In this document: positions 8,510 through 16,980 of the stretch, piece after piece
How positions within the stretch are numbered: the stretch's first letter is position 1
How the letters are laid out: each line of letters starts with the position of its first letter
The notes under the pieces: model-generated
What the model was told of the DNA's origin: nothing
What the model saw: the letters and a program-made list of their open reading frames with translations, nothing else
Database searches by the model: none
Assembly (NCBI GenBank): GCA_026991755.1
Contig: JALXAX010000087.1
Location: 1 to 64,000 of the forward strand
Direction: 5' to 3'
DNA length: 64,000 nucleotides
From: Thiotrichaceae bacterium
Lineage (GTDB): Bacteria > Pseudomonadota > Gammaproteobacteria > Thiotrichales > Thiotrichaceae
Translations under genes and position numbers: made by a program

Positions 8510-9409
8510 TTGAACAACACTGCCAGCGCTACCGCTGTATTTGATACCCAATTGAAAAACCTGCCTCTTCGACATCGAGGAAAAGTACGCGATATTTATG
8601 ATGTAGATGATAAACATATGCTTATCATTACGACCGATAGACTATCTGCCTTCGACGTGGTGTTGCCTGACCCGATTCCCGAGAAGGGAAAAATCCTTAC
8701 AGAAGTCTCTGATTTCTGGTTTAACAAGCTTGAACATGTTGTGCCGAATCAGTTAAGTACGATGACTTTGGAGGATCTAGATGTCAGTCATCAGGAAAAA
8801 CAGATGCTTGAGGGTAGAAGCATTATAGTTAAAAAATTGAATGCATTGCCCGTTGAGGCGATTGTTAGAGGATATTTGATTGGTTCGGGTTGGAAGGATT
8901 ACCAGCGTACCGGTGCGGTTTGCGGTATTCAATTACCCGCAGATTTGCAGCTAGCTAGCCAATTACCCGAAGCTATCTATACGCCATCAACCAAAGCGGA
9001 TGTAGGTGGGCATGATGAAAATATTGCCTATGAGCAAACGATTGATTTGTTGGGTGAAGAGATGGCAAAGCAGGTTAAGGACACCAGTTTACAGCTCTAC
9101 AAAGTAGCCGCAGAGTTTGCTTTAGAAAAAGGTATTATTATTGCAGATACCAAGTTTGAATTTGGACTAGATAATGATGGGAAATTAGTACTTATCGATG
9201 AGGCTTTAACGCCAGACTCGTCGCGTTTTTGGCCTGTATCAGACTATCAGCAAGGGATAAGTCCTCCCTCTTTTGATAAACAGTTTATACGTGACTACTT
9301 GGAAACATTGGATTGGGATAAAACATCACCTGGGCCAAGCCTTCCAAAAGAAGTTATTGATAAAAGTGCTGCTAAATATAAAGAGATAGCTAATCTATTA
9401 ATGAACTAA
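8510..9409 (+). CDS. purC: SAICAR synthase (phosphoribosylaminoimidazole-succinocarboxamide synthase)
   Basis: PurC ligates aspartate to CAIR using ATP. The protein has 299 residues, the longer bacterial/yeast-like form rather than the roughly 240-residue E. coli type. Visible motifs are HRGKVRDIYDVDD (about 22-34), TDRLSAFDVVLPDPIPEKG, PVEAIVRGYLIGSGWKDY, and LIDEALTPDSSRFW near residue 245. The start is TTG at 8510, preceded by AAGGAC at a suitable distance. It is transcribed away from purEK, so three purine genes cluster here. Confidence 0.95.
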   Translation: MNNTASATAVFDTQLKNLPLRHRGKVRDIYDVDDKHMLIITTDRLSAFDVVLPDPIPEKGKILTEVSDFWFNKLEHVVPNQLSTMTLEDLDVSHQEKQMLEGRSIIVKKLNALPVEAIVRGYLIGSGWKDYQRTGAVCGIQLPADLQLASQLPEAIYTPSTKADVGGHDENIAYEQTIDLLGEEMAKQVKDTSLQLYKVAAEFALEKGIIIADTKFEFGLDNDGKLVLIDEALTPDSSRFWPVSDYQQGISPPSFDKQFIRDYLETLDWDKTSPGPSLPKEVIDKSAAKYKEIANLLMN

Positions 9410-9457
9410 AGGAATCTCAGCCATCCCTCCATGCAGAGATCACATAAAATAAAAAGA

Positions 9458-9599
9458 GTAACTACTCAGCGTAATCCGTAACTGCTCAGATTGCCCTCTA
9501 TTTTGCTCAAAAGCAAGGCGAAAGCGCGCAGTTTATAAGTATAAATGAGCACTTTCAACGCAGCTATTGGGGAAAATAGAGGGTAAGCTGAGTAGGTAC
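9458..9599. repeat. Family 5 palindromic repeat
   Basis: Outer arms GTAACTACTCAGC and GCTGAGTAGGTAC and inner arms CCCTCTATTTTG and GGAAAATAGAGGG form a nested 142-bp palindrome. I find only one copy in the window. A short piece just upstream (CATGCAGAGATCAC at 9430-9443) resembles the right end of family 1. No gene is visible between purC and the epimerase apart from these repeats. Confidence 0.65.
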
Positions 9600-9635
9600 C
9601 AAAAAGAATTATAAAAGAATAAAGGTATTAGAATC

Positions 9636-10649
9636 ATGAAAGTATTAATAACAGGTGCAGCAGGTTTTATCGGAATGCACGCAGCGATTGTATTGCTTAA
9701 GCGTGGCGACGATGTAATCGGCATTGATGTAATGAATGATTATTACGACGTGTCTTTAAAAGAAGATCGTTTAAAGCACATTGAGGAAACGGATAAAAAA
9801 GGCACGTTTACTTTCAAGAAAATAGATATGGCAGATCGTGCTGCAATGGAAGCGTTATTTGCAACCGAAAAGCCCGATGCAGTGATTAACTTGGCGGCTC
9901 AGGCAGGGGTTCGTTATTCTATTGATAACCCACTGGCTTATGTAGATAGCAATCTTGTTGGTTTTGCGCATGTGCTAGAAGGCTGTCGTCATAATGATGT
10001 AAAGCATTTAGTCTATGCTTCTTCTAGCTCGGTTTATGGTGCCAATGAGTCTATGCCCTTCTCAGTGCATGATAATGTAGATCATCCTGTTTCGTTGTAT
10101 GCCGCTTCAAAGAAAGCTAATGAATTAATGGCACATACTTATTCACACCTTTATGGCTTGTCAACAACAGGGCTGCGTTTCTTTACGGTTTATGGCCCAT
10201 GGGGACGACCTGATATGTCGCCCATAAAGTTTACTAAAGCGATTACAGAAGGTAAGCCGATAGATGTGTATAACTACGGAAAACATCAGCGTGACTTCAC
10301 TTATATTGATGATATCGTTGAAGGACTAATTGCTGTATTAGACAAGCCTGCGCAACCGGATCCGAACTGGAATGGTAAAGAGCCAAGCCCTGCTAGCAGT
10401 AAAGCGCCTTGGAAGGTTTATAATATCGGTAATAATGATACAGTAGAGTTGTTAGACTATATCAATTGTATCGAAAAGCACTTAGGTATGAAGGCTGAAA
10501 TGAACCTGTTGCCTCTACAGGACGGGGATGTAGTTGCGACCTATGCTGATGTGGATGCCTTAATTGAAGATGTGGGCTATAAGCCAGGCACTGACCTTGA
10601 TGAGGGTATCGCCAAATTTGTAAGCTGGTATAAAGAATATTATTCATGA
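9636..10649 (+). CDS. NAD-dependent epimerase, UDP-glucuronate 4-epimerase-like
   Basis: A 337-residue extended short-chain dehydrogenase. The Rossmann motif GAAGFIGMH is at residues 7-15, the serine-rich strand YASSSSVYG near 129, and the catalytic YAASK near 151. FFTVYGPWGRPDMSPIKF is characteristic of the UDP-glucuronate/GalE-like subfamily that makes UDP-galacturonate for surface polysaccharides. No glycosyltransferase cluster is adjacent. The stop overlaps the start of a gspC-like gene by 4 bp, an unexpected pairing. Confidence 0.88.
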   Translation: MKVLITGAAGFIGMHAAIVLLKRGDDVIGIDVMNDYYDVSLKEDRLKHIEETDKKGTFTFKKIDMADRAAMEALFATEKPDAVINLAAQAGVRYSIDNPLAYVDSNLVGFAHVLEGCRHNDVKHLVYASSSSVYGANESMPFSVHDNVDHPVSLYAASKKANELMAHTYSHLYGLSTTGLRFFTVYGPWGRPDMSPIKFTKAITEGKPIDVYNYGKHQRDFTYIDDIVEGLIAVLDKPAQPDPNWNGKEPSPASSKAPWKVYNIGNNDTVELLDYINCIEKHLGMKAEMNLLPLQDGDVVATYADVDALIEDVGYKPGTDLDEGIAKFVSWYKEYYS

Positions 10650-11560
10650 ATGCATTGATACATAATGAAAATGTAGAAAGAGTATTAAAGTTATTACCGA
10701 AAGGTATTACGATAATATTGGCGGTCATTTTGGCCGTCATGCTGGCTTCGCTTTTCTGGCTCTTAGTCACTCCTAAGGAAGAGCAGCCAACGCCTGCTAT
10801 TACTCAAACTCCTGAAAATGTTCCACCTGTAACGGCTACTCATTATGGTCAAATGATTGCAAACCAACATATCTTTGGGAAAGTAGATAAAGCGAAGCCT
10901 GTTGTGCCTAAAAAAGTTACGCCACCCGTTACGCGATTAAATCTCGTGTTACACGGAATCGTTGCAAGAAAGGGGCGCAAGAGTTATGCCATTATCGCTA
11001 ATGGCAAAGCAAAACAAGGCATTTATGCGGTGGGTGAAGAGCCTCAATCGGGTGTTAAAATAGACAGTATTCTGCCCAGAAAAGTTATCTTAAGACATGG
11101 TGGCAAGCTGGAAGAACTTGCATTGCCTGAAAAAGTAAAAGCCTCACGTTCAAATAACCATCTGCCGCCCGTTAACACTATAGCTTCACCTCATTTAAAC
11201 CCAGTTGGTATGTCTCCGTCTGAGGTGTCTGGCGGGAATAAATTGCCTGAAAATGATTTAGGCGCTCTGCGTGATGCGTTGACCAATAATCCAGATAAAA
11301 TTCTTGAAATTGCGAGTATTACGGAGTCTAAAGATCAGGATGGGAACTTAATAGGCTTCCGTCTATCTCCAGGAAAAAACCGTAAGTTATTTCGTAAACT
11401 TGGACTTAGGCCTGGAGATATCGTGACAGAAGTCAATGGTGTGGTGTTGGATAGCCCTGCAAAAGGCCTCATGATCATGAATGAGCTGTCCTCAGCGGCT
11501 TCGATTTCTATTACGGTTAAACGGGGCGACCAAGAAGTCTCTATTCAAAAACCTTTTTAA
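10646..11560 (+). CDS. gspC: Type II secretion system protein C (GspC-like)
   Basis: A 304-residue inner-membrane protein with a short cytoplasmic N-terminus and one membrane helix (about 21-43). The homology region LNLVLHGIVARKGRKSYAII lies at about 98-117. A C-terminal PDZ domain contains GFRLSPGKNRKLFRKLGL and RPGDIVTEVNGV. GspC couples the outer-membrane secretin to the inner-membrane platform. No gspD or other gsp gene follows, so this is an orphan placed after a sugar epimerase and overlapping it by ATGA. The rest of the system must be elsewhere, or the protein serves another complex. Confidence 0.85.
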   Translation: MNALIHNENVERVLKLLPKGITIILAVILAVMLASLFWLLVTPKEEQPTPAITQTPENVPPVTATHYGQMIANQHIFGKVDKAKPVVPKKVTPPVTRLNLVLHGIVARKGRKSYAIIANGKAKQGIYAVGEEPQSGVKIDSILPRKVILRHGGKLEELALPEKVKASRSNNHLPPVNTIASPHLNPVGMSPSEVSGGNKLPENDLGALRDALTNNPDKILEIASITESKDQDGNLIGFRLSPGKNRKLFRKLGLRPGDIVTEVNGVVLDSPAKGLMIMNELSSAASISITVKRGDQEVSIQKPF

Positions 11561-11562
11561 TA

Positions 11563-11640
11563 GAGGCCTTTGCATGAAAGGATGGCGAGAGAAAAATGAG
11601 CGTAATTTTCATTCGTCATATCTTTCGTGCAAAGGTCTCT
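11563..11640. repeat. Family 1 palindromic repeat, short copy
   Basis: A 78-bp copy beginning GAGGCCTTTGCATGAAAG and ending CGTGCAAAGGTCTCT, starting 2 bp after the gspC stop codon. It keeps both termini and lacks the middle present in the 8270 and 12717 copies, a typical deletion derivative. As a near-perfect hairpin after a stop codon it could serve as a 3' RNA end structure. Confidence 0.85.
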
Positions 11641-11766
11641 AATAGAGGTACCCTTAAGTCATTTTCTAAAAAGCAATCCCTGAAAAAATCACGTACACGA
11701 CCTATACTATTCTTAATATTTGTGTTTTTCCCTTAAAAACCACCCTGTTTTTAGTAAATTCCGCTA

Positions 11767-12696
11767 TTGGATCGAAAACTGTTTCATGGAAATGCTGTGT
11801 TCAATAACCCTTTTAAATACATTCCTGATATTTCTTCTGAGTCGTTGTCGGGGCTTCATCCGAATACCATGAGCGATCTTGAATACGCATTAGAAATGTA
11901 TCCTATTTCCCTGCCTGGGTGGACAATAACGGGGCTGTTACATATGACCGACCATGCGGTTCTTTATTTAGCAACTAACAAAAAGCATAAGCGCGCTGTT
12001 ATCAAGCGTTTTAACTATAGTATTACCCACCTTAAAGACAAACATATTCATGACTTTATAGAAACGGTAGATGCTATCCGCGCAATTGGTTTTGGTGGCC
12101 TGGTCGATATTTATCATACAGGGTTATCTGATGATGCTTTCTATCTATTAATGGAATATTTGGGTAATGGCGATTTAGCACAAATTATTCAAATAGTTCC
12201 TGACTGTATCAACCCACAACAGAAACTGGATTGGTTTCAAGATATCGTTATTTCAGTCGGTACTTTGCATGGAGCAGGGTTATTGCATCGTGATTTAAAG
12301 CCCTCTAATATCATGTTTCGTGATAATAACGAAGTTGTTCTAGTTGATTGTGGTATTGAGTCTGACTGGCTTATTAAGACGGGTTATTTGACCGAGGGAG
12401 AAGTATATTGCACCCCCAATTATGTCAGCCCAGAACGCGCTGCGGGTAAACCTTGCGATGTCCAAACAGAGATTTATAGCCTAGGTGCCATGTTTTATGA
12501 GCTGATCACAGGTCGAAAGCCCTATGAAGCCAGTAGTATGCTGGAACTTATGAAGCGACATGCTTTATCTCCGGTTCCAAAGCTACCTAGAGAAGCTTGT
12601 CAGTATCAAAAACCGTTGGAAAAAATGTTGGCTAAGCACCCAGATGAGCGCTATCGTTCTATTGATGAGTTATTAGATGATTTGTATTTTGCATAG
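11767..12696 (+). CDS. Serine/threonine protein kinase with DCG in place of DFG
   Basis: A 309-residue soluble Hanks-type kinase. The ATP-anchoring lysine is in RAVIKRF (about 79), the catalytic loop is HRDLKPSNIMF (about 173-183), and the activation segment ends YVSPERAAGKPCDVQTEIYSLG. The magnesium-binding motif reads VDCGIES where DFG is usual. The catalytic Asp and the metal Asp are kept, so activity is plausible. A glycine-rich loop is poorly conserved. No membrane helix or sensor domain is present. The start is uncertain: TTG 11767 gives the longest frame, ATG 11869 is the next, and neither has a clear ribosome-binding site. Confidence 0.82.
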   Translation: MDRKLFHGNAVFNNPFKYIPDISSESLSGLHPNTMSDLEYALEMYPISLPGWTITGLLHMTDHAVLYLATNKKHKRAVIKRFNYSITHLKDKHIHDFIETVDAIRAIGFGGLVDIYHTGLSDDAFYLLMEYLGNGDLAQIIQIVPDCINPQQKLDWFQDIVISVGTLHGAGLLHRDLKPSNIMFRDNNEVVLVDCGIESDWLIKTGYLTEGEVYCTPNYVSPERAAGKPCDVQTEIYSLGAMFYELITGRKPYEASSMLELMKRHALSPVPKLPREACQYQKPLEKMLAKHPDERYRSIDELLDDLYFA

Positions 12697-12716
12697 GGCA
12701 ATATCTTGATAGGTAT

Positions 12717-12874
12717 GAGACCTTCGCACGAAAGATATGACGGATAAAAATGGCTTGAATTCCCTCTAGTTCTGCTAAAAATTCGGCCAATAGCTCGGCT
12801 ATTACCCTCTTTTTAGCAGAGATAGATGAAATTACGCTCATTTCTCTCTCGTCATTCTTTCATGCAAAGGTCTC
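12717..12874. repeat. Family 1 palindromic repeat
   Basis: A 158-bp palindrome with termini GAGACCTTCGCACGAAAG and CATGCAAAGGTCTC. Relative to 8270-8481 it lies in the opposite orientation. The central module CCAATAGCTCGGCTATTAC is complementary to the one in the 8270 copy. The remaining DNA up to 13105 is AT-rich and probably contains the promoter of the next gene (TATACT near 13065). Confidence 0.85.
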
Positions 12875-13105
12875 AAGGTATTATTTTCTTTGGATCAAAA
12901 TAAGTTAATCTCCTGTTCATCAGACAAATGTTTAATATTTTTTTTACCCTCTTCCAGTGTAATAATTACACATTACTGATAACTAGCTGAATTGGTGTAT
13001 AAAAACATCTAATTACTATCTTTGGTATTTTTTTGATAATTTCTAGTCATTCGACTCTTTAAGCGCTATACTTGTAGCAGTATACTAACAATCAGGTGTA
13101 ACTCT

Positions 13106-13918
13106 ATGGATATCAAAGCAAAAACGTTATTAATTATTTCTTTCTCAGCATTATTTGTTGCGAGTTGTTCTAGTACAAATGGCCGTTATGCATTTGGGCA
13201 GCAAAGTGCGTCTAAAGACATTAAGCATAGCCATAGTGGTGTTGAGCATTCCCATCCACTACCTGCTGGTCATACAGATATAAGGACTCATTCTCACCCT
13301 GCTACTGGCACAACGAATGTTAATACAAGTGGAACTTGTACTCCTTGTACGGGCGGAGCCACAAGAGCGGTTGTAACGACTCCTGTTAATACAGGTGTTC
13401 AGAATAATGGCAATAGCCATGTTCACAATGGTCGTAGACACAGCCATCCATTACCAGCATCTGGCACAAATCATACTCACCGTGTCGGTCAAGGCCAAGC
13501 CCAGGTAGTAGCACCAGCACAGCCTGCCCAGCAAAGTAATACCACTTATTATGATTATTCTAGTGGGTCTACGGCAACATCTGCGGGTGTTGGTTATTAC
13601 AATGGTGGTTCTAAAGGTAATGCAAGCGGTAATGGTCAGACGCATAGCCATGGTTCAAAAACACATACTCATGCTTTACCAGCATCAGGTCTAAACCATT
13701 CACACAATCAGGGCACAACGAGTATCGGTAATACATACGGTAATACTCAATCACAGCCTCAAACTGGAAATGGAAACACCTATACCGTTCAACCAAAAGA
13801 TACGGTATTCCAAGTCATGCGTAATACAGGTGTTTATTGGAAAACAATCATTAAGCTGAATAACCTACAGGCTCCTGATTATACAATCAGACCAGGACAA
13901 TCTTTAAGATTGCGTTAA
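13106..13918 (+). CDS. Histidine-rich lipoprotein with C-terminal LysM domain
   Basis: A 270-residue lipoprotein; the lipobox FVASC places the lipidated cysteine at residue 21. Three His-rich repeats follow, around HSHPLPAGHTDIRTHSHP (about 48-66), RRHSHPLPASGTNHTH (about 112-127) and KTHTHALPASGLNHSH (about 184-199), separated by Gly/Asn/Thr/Gln linkers. The end, NTYTVQPKDTVFQVMRNTG to IRPGQSLRLR, is a LysM peptidoglycan-binding domain. The His clusters could bind zinc, nickel or copper in the periplasm; that is inference. It is monocistronic, with a strong terminator about 40 bp after the stop. Confidence 0.75.
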   Translation: MDIKAKTLLIISFSALFVASCSSTNGRYAFGQQSASKDIKHSHSGVEHSHPLPAGHTDIRTHSHPATGTTNVNTSGTCTPCTGGATRAVVTTPVNTGVQNNGNSHVHNGRRHSHPLPASGTNHTHRVGQGQAQVVAPAQPAQQSNTTYYDYSSGSTATSAGVGYYNGGSKGNASGNGQTHSHGSKTHTHALPASGLNHSHNQGTTSIGNTYGNTQSQPQTGNGNTYTVQPKDTVFQVMRNTGVYWKTIIKLNNLQAPDYTIRPGQSLRLR

Positions 13919-13956
13919 TAAAGATCTATTGATTTACTGATAGAGCATTAGCAATT

Positions 13957-13987
13957 AAATAGGCTACACAAGTAGCCTATTTTTTTG
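13957..13987 (+). terminator. Rho-independent terminator
   Basis: The stem AAATAGGCTAC/GTAGCCTATTT has a four-base loop and is followed by an uninterrupted T run. It ends the transcript of the His-rich LysM lipoprotein gene. Confidence 0.9.
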
Positions 13988-13996
13988 TCTGCTGGT

Positions 13997-14184
13997 TTAA
14001 GGAACCTGATCAAGTCATGTATTATTTTTCTGAGACTATAATTTGCCAGCTTTTCGCTATAAAAGTTACCAATAGATAACTTTTCTATCAAGATATGACA
14101 CATTCTATCTGCTGAAGCTTCTAAGTTTCACTAAAGCTCGCAAAGTCACAGAAATTCCGATCAGACTTATCAGAGTTTCCTTAA
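13997..14184. repeat. Family 2 palindromic repeat
   Basis: A 188-bp element with inverted termini TTAAGGAACCTGATCAAGTC and GATCAGACTTATCAGAGT..CCTTAA. It is related to 16813-16980 and 38293-38497. It contains the hairpin cassette GCTGAAGCTTCTAAGTTTC (from about 14112) but lacks the AATAGCTACGGCTATT module of the other copies. The rest of the gap to 14297 shows nothing else clear. Confidence 0.85.
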
Positions 14185-14297
14185 GAATAATCTCATTGCT
14201 TTGGATTGAGAACTTTCTTAAAAACTGTACAATCGCATGGATATTTTATTCTTGTCTATCTTCATCCCTACTCGGCTTTAAAGAACAACCTTAATCT

Positions 14298-14936
14298 ATG
14301 TCACTCATCCTATTTAGCGTAGCAAGTATCGGTGCTGTTATTTTTATAGTAGCCTTTTTTCGTATTGTTATCGCATCGTTTCGACATCATATGGTAACAG
14401 GCCTTATCTCGCTTATTCCTGGAATAAACCTGGTTGTTTTACCAACAGTCTTGAATAAAACGGGGAAAGCTTTCCCTTTGAGTATTCTGGGTTTAGGCAT
14501 TGCACTAGTCGCTTGGTATGCTGGTGGTAGTCAGTTTGTTGATGATTATTTGCAAAAAAAGACGCTATCTACTGAAGCAGTGAAAACGTCTGAAGTATCA
14601 GTTGAAGGAAAGGTGGCTACTGATGATAATTCTGCTGTAGCTAGAGAGAAAACAGCCACAGTTACTGTGGAAAGTCACAAAACCAAAGAAATAGCACTGC
14701 CACCAAAACCACTCTATTATATTTTTTATAAGTCAGTCGAATACAGTGAGTTAGCCCAATTGGCTAATGAACATATTCGCATTACATTAGTAGATGGTCG
14801 TATATTTGAAGGTAAGAATGTACAGACGTCCCCTGAATCCTTATTGCTTGATGTTTTTCGTGATGGTCAGAGCCAAGTCATTAAAATCATGTCAAAGCAC
14901 ATTGAGCGTATCGAAAAGCTAGCTCGCAGAGATTAG
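14298..14936 (+). CDS. Conserved-looking membrane protein of unknown function
   Basis: I do not recognise this 212-residue protein. It starts with hydrophobic helices at about 3-24, 33-50 and 58-76. A Thr/Lys/Glu-rich linker of about 60 residues follows, then a soluble C-terminal domain (about 135-212). That domain contains RITLVDGRIFEGKNVQTSPE and LLLDVFRDGQSQVIKIM, which reads like a small Sm-like beta-barrel fold. It is followed 19 bp later by a YcgL-domain gene and then an FMN reductase gene on the same strand, a probable three-gene operon. Confidence 0.6.
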   Translation: MSLILFSVASIGAVIFIVAFFRIVIASFRHHMVTGLISLIPGINLVVLPTVLNKTGKAFPLSILGLGIALVAWYAGGSQFVDDYLQKKTLSTEAVKTSEVSVEGKVATDDNSAVAREKTATVTVESHKTKEIALPPKPLYYIFYKSVEYSELAQLANEHIRITLVDGRIFEGKNVQTSPESLLLDVFRDGQSQVIKIMSKHIERIEKLARRD

Positions 14937-14955
14937 AAAAGAATAGGCCAATACT

Positions 14956-15228
14956 ATGCAACGTGTATTTATTTATAGGTGCGAGCACAAAAAAGGAACA
15001 TATCTTTATCTCCCCGAAAAAGATAATTTTGAGGAGGTACCGGAGTCTCTGATTACGCTGTTAGGTGAATTTAGTTTTTCATTTGATTTTGATTTAGACA
15101 AAGATCGTACATTGTTGAGAGCTAGTGCCGAAGAAGTACTTAGCAGTATTAAAAAAGAAGGCTATTATTTGCAGATTGCACCTTCAAAGTATCAAAATGA
15201 GCTAGACCTTAAAAACCCAACACGATAA
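14956..15228 (+). CDS. YcgL domain-containing protein
   Basis: A 90-residue protein. MQRVFIYRCEHKKGTYLYLP followed by FEEVPESLITLLGEF matches the conserved start of the YcgL family. Family members begin with a small strand-helix domain and are common in gammaproteobacteria, with no established biochemical activity. Length is typical. It lies 19 bp after the preceding membrane-protein gene and 8 bp before the flavin reductase gene. Confidence 0.75.
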   Translation: MQRVFIYRCEHKKGTYLYLPEKDNFEEVPESLITLLGEFSFSFDFDLDKDRTLLRASAEEVLSSIKKEGYYLQIAPSKYQNELDLKNPTR

Positions 15229-15236
15229 CCGATCTT

Positions 15237-15857
15237 ATGAAAATCACCCTCATTAATGGCAGTCAACGCCACGCTAAGCATTCTCAAAGCCTGAAAGTTG
15301 CAAAATATATCGAAGCTGAGTTAATTAAGCTAAAAGTGTGTGATGAGACTCATCTCATTAGTATGATGGATAAACCGTATCCTCTTTGGGATGAAGGTAT
15401 ATGGGATGGGGATGCGCAATGGAAAGAGCTGTTGGAGCCTATTGCAAACGAACTTACATCAAGCGATGCCTTCGTTATTATTGTGCCGGAATATCATGGT
15501 ATGGCTCCTGCTGCACTAAAAAATTTTTTGCTTATGCATAACAAGCATCAAATAGGCCATAAACCCGCGCTATTGGTAGGTGTATCGTCAGCTGACGGTG
15601 GTGCTTACTCCGTCGCAGAGATGCGCATGAATAGCGCTAAGAATAATCGCTTATGCTATATACCCGAACAGCTTATTATTAGAAATGTTGAGTCGGTTCT
15701 TAATGAAGATAAGGCCGATAATAATAAGGATGCGGACAGCTATTTTAAAGAGCGCATCGCCTTTGCTTTAGATATTTTGGGGGAATATGCAGTGGCTTTA
15801 AAGAAAGTCAGAGCAAGTGGTAAAACACATGATGATAAGTTTAACAATGGAATGTAG
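15237..15857 (+). CDS. NAD(P)H-dependent FMN reductase family protein
   Basis: A 206-residue flavodoxin-like protein. The phosphate-binding loop near the start reads INGSQRHAKHSQS. The family signature VPEYHGMAPAALKNFLL lies at about 83-99, and VGVSSADGGAYSV forms the third flavin contact. Family members bind FMN and reduce quinones, azo compounds or flavins with NAD(P)H; the substrate here cannot be told. The 3' end is Lys/Asp-rich and polar. It is the last gene of a short operon. Confidence 0.85.
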   Translation: MKITLINGSQRHAKHSQSLKVAKYIEAELIKLKVCDETHLISMMDKPYPLWDEGIWDGDAQWKELLEPIANELTSSDAFVIIVPEYHGMAPAALKNFLLMHNKHQIGHKPALLVGVSSADGGAYSVAEMRMNSAKNNRLCYIPEQLIIRNVESVLNEDKADNNKDADSYFKERIAFALDILGEYAVALKKVRASGKTHDDKFNNGM

Positions 15858-15964
15858 TGCTGTTTGTTGATTTTTTGAGATGTTCTTAGTCCACTGGTAA
15901 GACTTATTCAATAAGAATTCCAGTATATGCTAGAATCATTATATACCTAGCATTAGAGTTACTC

Positions 15965-16807
15965 ATGAGTAAGTCACAGCCACATGTCCATCAAAGAATA
16001 TTAAACAGGATTGGCAAACATCCTTATTTTCACGACGATCTACATTCTACTCGCAAGAATGAGATGCGTTGGCTTACTGTCGAAAGAACAGCTGTTCCTA
16101 TTAAAAACCTCCCCGAAGCATTGGAAGGCTTGACCATAGTTCAACTTACAGATCTTCACCTGCGCCCTTTTACACAGATTGAACATATCCACAGGGCTGT
16201 CTACTTAGCGAATTCATTAAAACCTGATATAACCGTCTTGACGGGTGATTATGTGTGGCATGATGCTCAAGATATTCTTGAGCTAGCGCCCGCACTTTCA
16301 AAGCTTGATGCAAAGTATGGTGTGTTTTCTGTATTGGGCAATCATGAACATAAAACGGACCCTGTACTTATCAAAGAAACCTTTGAAAGTGTTGATATCC
16401 CCGTATTTATTAATCAATCCATTGACTTGGGGATAGGTAAGAAGATTCTCTATCTAGCAGGTATTGATGATGGCTGGTTAGGTAATCCTGATATCAAACA
16501 AACTATGAGCAAACACCGTGGAGATGCACCTGTAGTCTTGATGGCGCATGAGCCAGATATGATTGATTGGTACGCTGATGATGCGCGTATTAATTTACAG
16601 CTATCTGGACATACTCATGGTGGGCAAATACAAAGCTCAGCCAACAAGCCTTTGGTAAGACCTTACCTTGGACGTAAGTATGTTCAAGGTTTGCATCGTG
16701 TTAATGAAAGCTGGGTTTATACGAGTAGGGGGATTGGCACAACAGGAATACCGCTACGTAGAAATTGTTCGCCTGAGGTGACGCATATTACTTTGGTTAG
16801 AGCATAG
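15965..16807 (+). CDS. Metallophosphoesterase, YaeI-like
   Basis: A 280-residue calcineurin-like phosphoesterase with all metal-binding blocks: QLTDLHL (about 59-65), TGDYVW (about 94-99), LGNHEH (about 122-127), a histidine in LMAHEP, and SGHTHGGQ (about 215-222). In the YaeI/YkuE-like group these residues bind two metals and cleave phosphodiesters. YkuE-like members usually carry an N-terminal export signal or membrane anchor; none is visible here. A family 2 palindrome starts 5 bp after the stop. Confidence 0.85.
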   Translation: MSKSQPHVHQRILNRIGKHPYFHDDLHSTRKNEMRWLTVERTAVPIKNLPEALEGLTIVQLTDLHLRPFTQIEHIHRAVYLANSLKPDITVLTGDYVWHDAQDILELAPALSKLDAKYGVFSVLGNHEHKTDPVLIKETFESVDIPVFINQSIDLGIGKKILYLAGIDDGWLGNPDIKQTMSKHRGDAPVVLMAHEPDMIDWYADDARINLQLSGHTHGGQIQSSANKPLVRPYLGRKYVQGLHRVNESWVYTSRGIGTTGIPLRRNCSPEVTHITLVRA

Positions 16808-16812
16808 TTTCC

Positions 16813-16980
16813 TTAAGGAAACTCTGATCAACTCATGATTCGTTTTTCTGAGGCTAGAATCCGCCAGCTTTTCGCTATAAAAGTGACCAATAGCTACGGC
16901 TATTGCTAATTATCTATCAAAAAACTGACAAATTCTATCTCACAGAAATTCCGATCAGAGTTAATCAGAGGTTCCTTAAG
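16813..16980. repeat. Family 2 palindromic repeat between convergent genes
   Basis: A 168-bp copy that fills the whole gap between the metallophosphoesterase stop (16807) and the truB stop (16981). It has the module CCAATAGCTACGGCTATTGC and lacks the 36-bp GCTGAAGCTT cassette found in the 13997 and 38293 copies. It may act as a bidirectional 3' structure for the two convergent genes. Confidence 0.85.

Noticed and set aside
12659-12841. 60-codon minus-strand frame
   Set aside because: It lies almost wholly within the family 1 palindrome at 12717-12874 plus the kinase 3' end.
13259-13796. Three minus-strand frames opposite the His-rich lipoprotein
   Set aside because: They are shadows created by the His/Thr/Gly repeats of the coding strand.
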